DNA from: an uncultured Eubacterium sp.
GTDB lineage: Bacteria > Bacillota > Clostridia > Oscillospirales > CAG-272
Assembly: GCA_900544285.1 (NCBI GenBank)
Contig: UQUT01000022.1
Coordinates: forward strand, 1 to 31,789
Direction of reading: 5' to 3'
Length of the DNA: 31,789 bases
The notes beneath the pieces were generated by a model. That model was given only the letters and a program-made list of their open reading frames with translations. It did no database searches and was not told where the DNA came from. Position 1 is the stretch's first letter, and every line of letters begins with the position of its first letter. Made by a program: the position numbers and the translations under genes. Below are positions 29,002 to 31,789 of this stretch, piece after piece.

Positions 29002-29661
29002 TTAAAATCCAAACAAATCAAGCCAAGAATAGTCCTCAAAAAGAGGATAATGCCCGACAGCCTTAAACGGATATTTGTCTTCTTGTCCCTCAATTCCCGG
29101 CAGATCGTGGGCAAGCAAAGTAAACTCTTTGTTTGTTATTATGAACGTGTCATACGTCTGTATGTATGTATCATAAGGAATTAGGGTGCCGCAGTTCGTT
29201 GTGTCAAATGTCAGCTCCAATCTGAACGGCTCACTGCAAGCTTTTTCAATATAATCTATCGTTAATAATCCCTGCGTATAGGCATATTGGTTATAGTAAA
29301 TGGAATTATTGTAAAAATTCATCAAACGAATCAGTCGCTTATCTTTAAGGTCGACCGGAATTTCCTTGCCATCCTTATAAAGCGTTGCGGTTAGCGGCAC
29401 GTTATGAAGATTCGGATATGTCTCGTAGCGGTCGGCAGGCAAAGAGGAGATGACTGATTTCATCTTTGAGTCCGCAAGCGGCTTTTCTCCCTCTTTAACA
29501 GCAAAAAACGGCGATGAAGAAAAGCTCGGATTACGCATTGCTTCGCGCTCCTCCGAAGTATATTCGCGAGGGGGAGCTTCTTTATGCTTGCACGAAGCGA
29601 TAACCGATAAAAAAGTTAATATCAACGCAAATGATAAAAGCAAAGAGATAATTTTTTTCAT
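29002..29661 (-). CDS. Putative secreted lipoprotein of unknown function
   Basis: The product has 219 residues. The signal peptide MKKIISLLLSFALILTFLSV ends in the lipobox IASC (Cys at about 23), so it should be lipid-anchored outside the membrane. The mature part has no motif I recognise; it is rich in Tyr and Asp (FYNNSIYYNQYAYTQGL, DTYIQTYDTFIITNKEF). ATG at 29661 is chosen because of the signal peptide and the GGAGG six bases upstream; the frame stays open to 29760 through the promoter. It is monocistronic with its own promoter and terminator. Confidence 0.75.
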   Translation of the reverse strand: MKKIISLLLSFALILTFLSVIASCKHKEAPPREYTSEEREAMRNPSFSSSPFFAVKEGEKPLADSKMKSVISSLPADRYETYPNLHNVPLTATLYKDGKEIPVDLKDKRLIRLMNFYNNSIYYNQYAYTQGLLTIDYIEKACSEPFRLELTFDTTNCGTLIPYDTYIQTYDTFIITNKEFTLLAHDLPGIEGQEDKYPFKAVGHYPLFEDYSWLDLFGF

Positions 29662-29689
29662 ATTGTCCCTCCAATTATTTAATGTATTT

Positions 29690-29718
29690 ATAATATCGTA
29701 TACATTTTGAGTTGTCAA
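29690..29718 (-). promoter_or_regulatory. Lipoprotein-gene promoter
   Basis: On the minus strand TTGACA (29718-29713), 17 bases and TATTAT (29695-29690). It overlaps the start of the YD-repeat fragment on the other strand. Confidence 0.8.
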
Positions 29719-29729
29719 GGGAACAACCA

Positions 29730-30017
29730 GAAAAGCCTGTCGAAGAAAAAACACTTGCAAATAATACCAGACTGTGTTATACTTATGACAACCTTAGCAG
29801 AGTTATTGAAAAAACCGTTAAAAACAGCGAAGGCTCGGTAATTTCCACAGAAACGTTTGATTATGACGCCGCAGGCAACATTATCGGCGACACTTCCGAA
29901 ACCATATTTGAATATGACACAAACAACCGCCTTGAAATGTACAACGGCTTTGAAGTGACATATGATATGGACGGCAATATGGTGTCCAATTCCGAAAGCG
30001 TTTTCGAAAATAAGTAA
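29730..30017 (+). pseudogene. Remnant of an RHS/YD-repeat protein
   Basis: About 95 residues with typical YD repeats: LCYTYDNLSRVIEKTVK, FDYDAAGNIIGDT, FEYDTNNRLEMYNG and VTYDMDGNMVS. Full RHS/wall-associated proteins are many times longer, with a secretion signal and a toxic C-terminal domain. Here there is no ribosome site or signal, and the left end runs into the promoter of the divergent lipoprotein gene, so it is a decayed fragment. A strong terminator five bases after the stop is probably that of the original gene. Confidence 0.65.
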
Positions 30018-30021
30018 TTGC

Positions 30022-30058
30022 AAGCAGCCGCACTTTCGGGTGCGGCTGCTTTCTTTTT
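30022..30058 (+). terminator. Terminator after the YD-repeat remnant
   Basis: AAGCAGCCGCAC and GTGCGGCTGCTT form a perfect 12-bp stem around TTTCGG, followed by TCTTTTT. Confidence 0.88.
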
Positions 30059-30091
30059 AGACTGTTTTTCAACTATTTTTGAAAATAACGA

Positions 30092-30127
30092 AAAAAGCCC
30101 GAAATCCCTTATGGGATCGGGCTTTTT
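30092..30127 (-). terminator. Terminator at the end of the tRNA operon
   Basis: AAAAAGCCCG and CGGGCTTTTT pair, with an inner ATCCC/GGGAT stem and one bulged A. T-runs on both strands make it bidirectional. It is the first terminator past tRNA-Cys. Confidence 0.8.
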
Positions 30128-30156
30128 GCCTCAAATATCTTTAAGAGGCTTATACA

Positions 30157-30231
<75 letters not shown>

Positions 30232-30253
30232 TTATTTAATTTTGTAATGCTTT

Positions 30254-30291
30254 GAAAAAATCAGCACACCAATATTCACTTGGTGTGCTGA
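30254..30291 (-). terminator. Terminator-like hairpin between tRNA-Gly and tRNA-Cys
   Basis: TCAGCACACCAA and TTGGTGTGCTGA form a perfect 12-bp stem. On the minus strand it is followed by TTTTTTC. It would attenuate or end the tRNA transcript before tRNA-Cys, so tRNA-Cys may be made at a lower level or from readthrough. Confidence 0.8.
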
Positions 30292-30296
30292 TTCTT

Positions 30297-30372
30297 TGGA
30301 GCGGATTACGGGGCTCGAACCCGCCACCTCGACCTTGGCAAGGTCGCGCTCTACCAAATGAGCTAAATCCGC
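30297..30372 (-). tRNA. tRNA-Gly (anticodon GCC)
   Basis: 76 nt with encoded CCA. The acceptor stem GCGGATT pairs with AATCCGC, the anticodon loop is TTGCCAA and the T loop is TTCGAGC. Confidence 0.95.
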
Positions 30373-30375
30373 AAA

Positions 30376-30451
30376 TGGTGCCTCCGATCGGAATCGAACC
30401 AACGACACGGGGATTTTCAGTCCCCTGCTCTACCAACTGAGCTACAGAGGC
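30376..30451 (-). tRNA. tRNA-Phe (anticodon GAA)
   Basis: 76 nt with encoded CCA. The acceptor stem GCCTCTG pairs with CGGAGGC (one G-U), the anticodon loop is CTGAAAA and the T loop is TTCGATT. Only three bases separate it from tRNA-Gly. Confidence 0.95.
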
Positions 30452-30469
30452 ATACAGCAAGGGTTGCTG

Positions 30470-30546
30470 TGGCGACCCGGATGGGGCTCGAACCCACGAC
30501 CTCCAGCGTGACAGGCTGGCGCTCTAACCAACTGAGCTACCGGGCC
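30470..30546 (-). tRNA. tRNA-Asp (anticodon GUC)
   Basis: 77 nt with encoded CCA. The acceptor stem GGCCCGG pairs with CCGGGTC (one G-U), the anticodon loop is CTGTCAC and the T loop is TTCGAGC. Discriminator base G, as is usual for Asp. Confidence 0.95.
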
Positions 30547-30552
30547 GGGTCT

Positions 30553-30628
30553 TGGTGGGAACAGCAGGGCTCGAACCTACGACCCCCTGCTTGTAAGGCA
30601 GGTGCTCTCCCAGCTGAGCTATGCTCCC
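30553..30628 (-). tRNA. tRNA-Val (anticodon UAC)
   Basis: 76 nt with encoded CCA. The acceptor stem GGGAGCA pairs with TGTTCCC (G-U pairs), the anticodon loop is CTTACAA and the T loop is TTCGAGC. It is first of the cluster, next to the promoter. Confidence 0.95.
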
Positions 30629-30660
30629 GGCATCGCCGTTTCACATCGGCGACGTGATAG

Positions 30661-30689
30661 ATTATATCATATACGCCCAGTCTTGTCAA
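30661..30689 (-). promoter_or_regulatory. Promoter of the tRNA operon
   Basis: On the minus strand TTGACA (30689-30684), 17 bases and TATAAT (30666-30661), a perfect consensus, 32 bases before tRNA-Val. A small leader hairpin (TCGCCG..CGGCGA) lies between. Confidence 0.9.
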
Positions 30690-30747
30690 CACTTTTTTCA
30701 AAAATTCTCAAAAAAATTTTTTGGTCTAATGGCACGCCAGTAACCGA

Positions 30748-30776
30748 CTCAGGACGGCATTTCATGCCGTCCTGAG
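30748..30776. repeat. Perfect 13-bp hairpin upstream of the tRNA operon
   Basis: CTCAGGACGGCAT and ATGCCGTCCTGAG flank TTC. No T-tract follows on either strand. It may be a terminator relic or a structural end of the neighbouring element remnant. Confidence 0.55.
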
Positions 30777-31027
30777 CTAATTATATTACTGCTCATTATC
30801 ACTGCCATCTGCCAGCTCATCACGTCCGGACAACGGCTTCATGGTCGGGACGGAAAAGACATCTCGGTTATTGGGTTACTAAAGTGGTATTCATTGTACT
30901 ACCCCAAATGATTTGCTGCCCTATTGTGTTTGATACACCCTTTCTTTACTGCCCTATACGTGCTATTTGATGTTGTATTTGGTGTAAATGGTGTAAGTAT
31001 CTTTTCGTCGCCAACAATAAAACTACG
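30777..31027 (-). other. Gene-free stretch with traces of element-end coding sequence
   Basis: No complete gene is seen. On the minus strand 30786-30875 is open for about 29 codons ending DELADGSDNEQ-stop, which reads like the tail of a lost protein. 30850-31020 is AT-rich, with no clear promoter. It lies between the integrase tail and the tRNA operon, where an attachment site would be expected. Confidence 0.3.
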
Positions 31028-31384
31028 TCAAATGTTTGCCGCTTTATTATACTCATTTTTGAAGTACGAGTCAAGACCTTCAAATTCAGACCTCCTTAAC
31101 TCCTTCGTTACATCGGTATAAATGTTAAGGGTAGTAGAAATATCTTTGTGACCAAGCGTATCCTGAATGACTTTGACATTAACCCCTGCCTCACACATTC
31201 TTGTCGTGAATGTATGCCTTAATGAATGGCAGCTAAAATGCGGTAGCAAAATCTTTGCATTTTCATCTTTCAGGAGCTGTTCATCATTGCAGTCACGGAT
31301 AATACGACGTATTGCTTTGTTAAGGGTTGCTTGATGTTGCGGCTGTCCAAAACGGTTAAGAAAGATAAAATCAGTATAAGTCTG
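31028..31384 (-). pseudogene. C-terminal fragment of a tyrosine integrase (Tn916/ICE type)
   Basis: About 118 residues without a start: DFIFLNRFGQPQHQATLNKA, then the catalytic tail CHSLRHTFTTRMCEAGVNVK (His and Arg), DTLGHKDISTTLNIYTDVT (His, Tyr nucleophile). A complete enzyme has about 390 residues; the N-terminal two thirds and the first catalytic arginine are missing. The frame is closed at 31385-31387 by a stop, just where it meets the polymerase fragment. It cannot be active. Confidence 0.85.
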
Positions 31385-31789
31385 CTACCGTCGTTATACC
31401 GTGTCCTACACTTTTTATAGGAGAAACGAAGTCTTTCTTGGCAACAAGGGAAAGGTCGTTGCCGTTGGCATAGTTCCATAAAACTACTCCGTTCTTTCCT
31501 AATCTTCTGCGTAAGAACTCAGGGTCGTTATTCGCTAAATCCCCGATGGTACGAATACAATAGCTGTCAAGCACTCGCTGGGTTGCCCGTCCTACACCGA
31601 GCAGGTCAGCGGCAGGAAGTCCCCAAATCTTTTCTTTGAATGTATCCTTTGGTATAACGGTTACTGCGTCCGGTTTCTTCATATCCGAGCCGAGCTTCGC
31701 AAATATCTTATTAAAGGAAACACCCACAGAAATCGTCAAGCCGAGTTCAAACTTCATCGTTTCACGAATTTCATTTGCCACCTTTTCCG
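31371..31789 (-). pseudogene. Y-family DNA polymerase (UmuC/DinB-like) fragment, truncated by deletion
   Basis: The frame enters from beyond the window end. About 139 residues are seen: FELGLTISVGVSFNKIFAKL with GSDMKKPDAV (end of the palm), the thumb (IWGLPAADLLGVGRATQRVL, SYCIRTIGDLANNDPEFLRRRLG) and the start of the little finger (SPIKSVGHGITTVADLY). It then stops at a TGA made at the join with integrase sequence, so most of the little-finger domain is gone. Related genes are common cargo of Firmicute conjugative elements. Lesion-bypass activity is unlikely without the little finger. Confidence 0.8.

Overview
The window looks like a chromosome segment of an anaerobic, probably spore-forming Clostridia-type Firmicute from a gut-like habitat. 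The basis is the complete clostridial-order Rnf operon (rnfCDGEAB), a type III glutamine synthetase, an NAD(P)-glutamate dehydrogenase, strong GGAGG-type ribosome binding sites, near-consensus TTGACA-N17-TATAAT promoters, and mobile elements of the Firmicute type. No species can be named from sequence alone.

Layout. 1-7439 is the right part of an integrative mobilizable or conjugative element. It holds the C-terminal end of a large protein carrying an RNA-polymerase-like DYDSD catalytic motif, a winged-helix protein, an excisionase, a likely oriT region, a ribbon-helix-helix mobilization protein, a relaxase fused to Sel1-like repeats, an antitoxin-like regulator and two back-to-back tyrosine recombinases. 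An AT-rich nucleotidyltransferase gene (7475-8128) and a tRNA-Pro (8273-8348) follow. The tRNA 3' end faces the element, so it may mark the integration site. 8600-17000 is core plus small accessory chromosome: gdhA, an XRE regulator with tandem C-terminal repeats divergent from a DUF308-type membrane protein, a polytopic membrane protein, glnN, a GIY-YIG protein with a tiny 15-residue-repeat protein divergent from a small XRE regulator, and a cysteine-rich protein with a sigma-K-like promoter. 17263-23034 is the Rnf operon with a NusG-domain-II protein and a Gx-transporter-type membrane protein.

23194-25830 is a leftward operon (PH-like membrane protein, zinc-ribbon membrane protein, membrane metallopeptidase). 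Its first gene is cut at about 25830 by foreign DNA of different composition (25831 to about 28800): a headless phage amidase with LysM, a membrane protein, an XRE regulator, an Arc-like protein and an IS30-type DDE transposase. This reads as one end of a prophage or phage-like element that uses a transposase, internally deleted or misjoined. A lipoprotein gene and a decayed YD-repeat fragment come next, then a five-tRNA operon (Val-Asp-Phe-Gly-Cys, minus strand). At the right edge is a decayed conjugative-element remnant in which a Y-family polymerase gene has been fused by deletion to the tail of a tyrosine integrase.

How the genes work together. Rnf couples ferredoxin:NAD oxidoreduction to ion pumping. 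GdhA and GSIII assimilate ammonium. The two XRE-controlled divergent loci (10.9 kb and 15.8 kb) share an unusual architecture in which the opposing promoters overlap in the same -35 hexamer, so the two directions should exclude each other. These loci, the RNA-polymerase-like protein and the transposase-linked phage fragment are the most interesting parts of the window.
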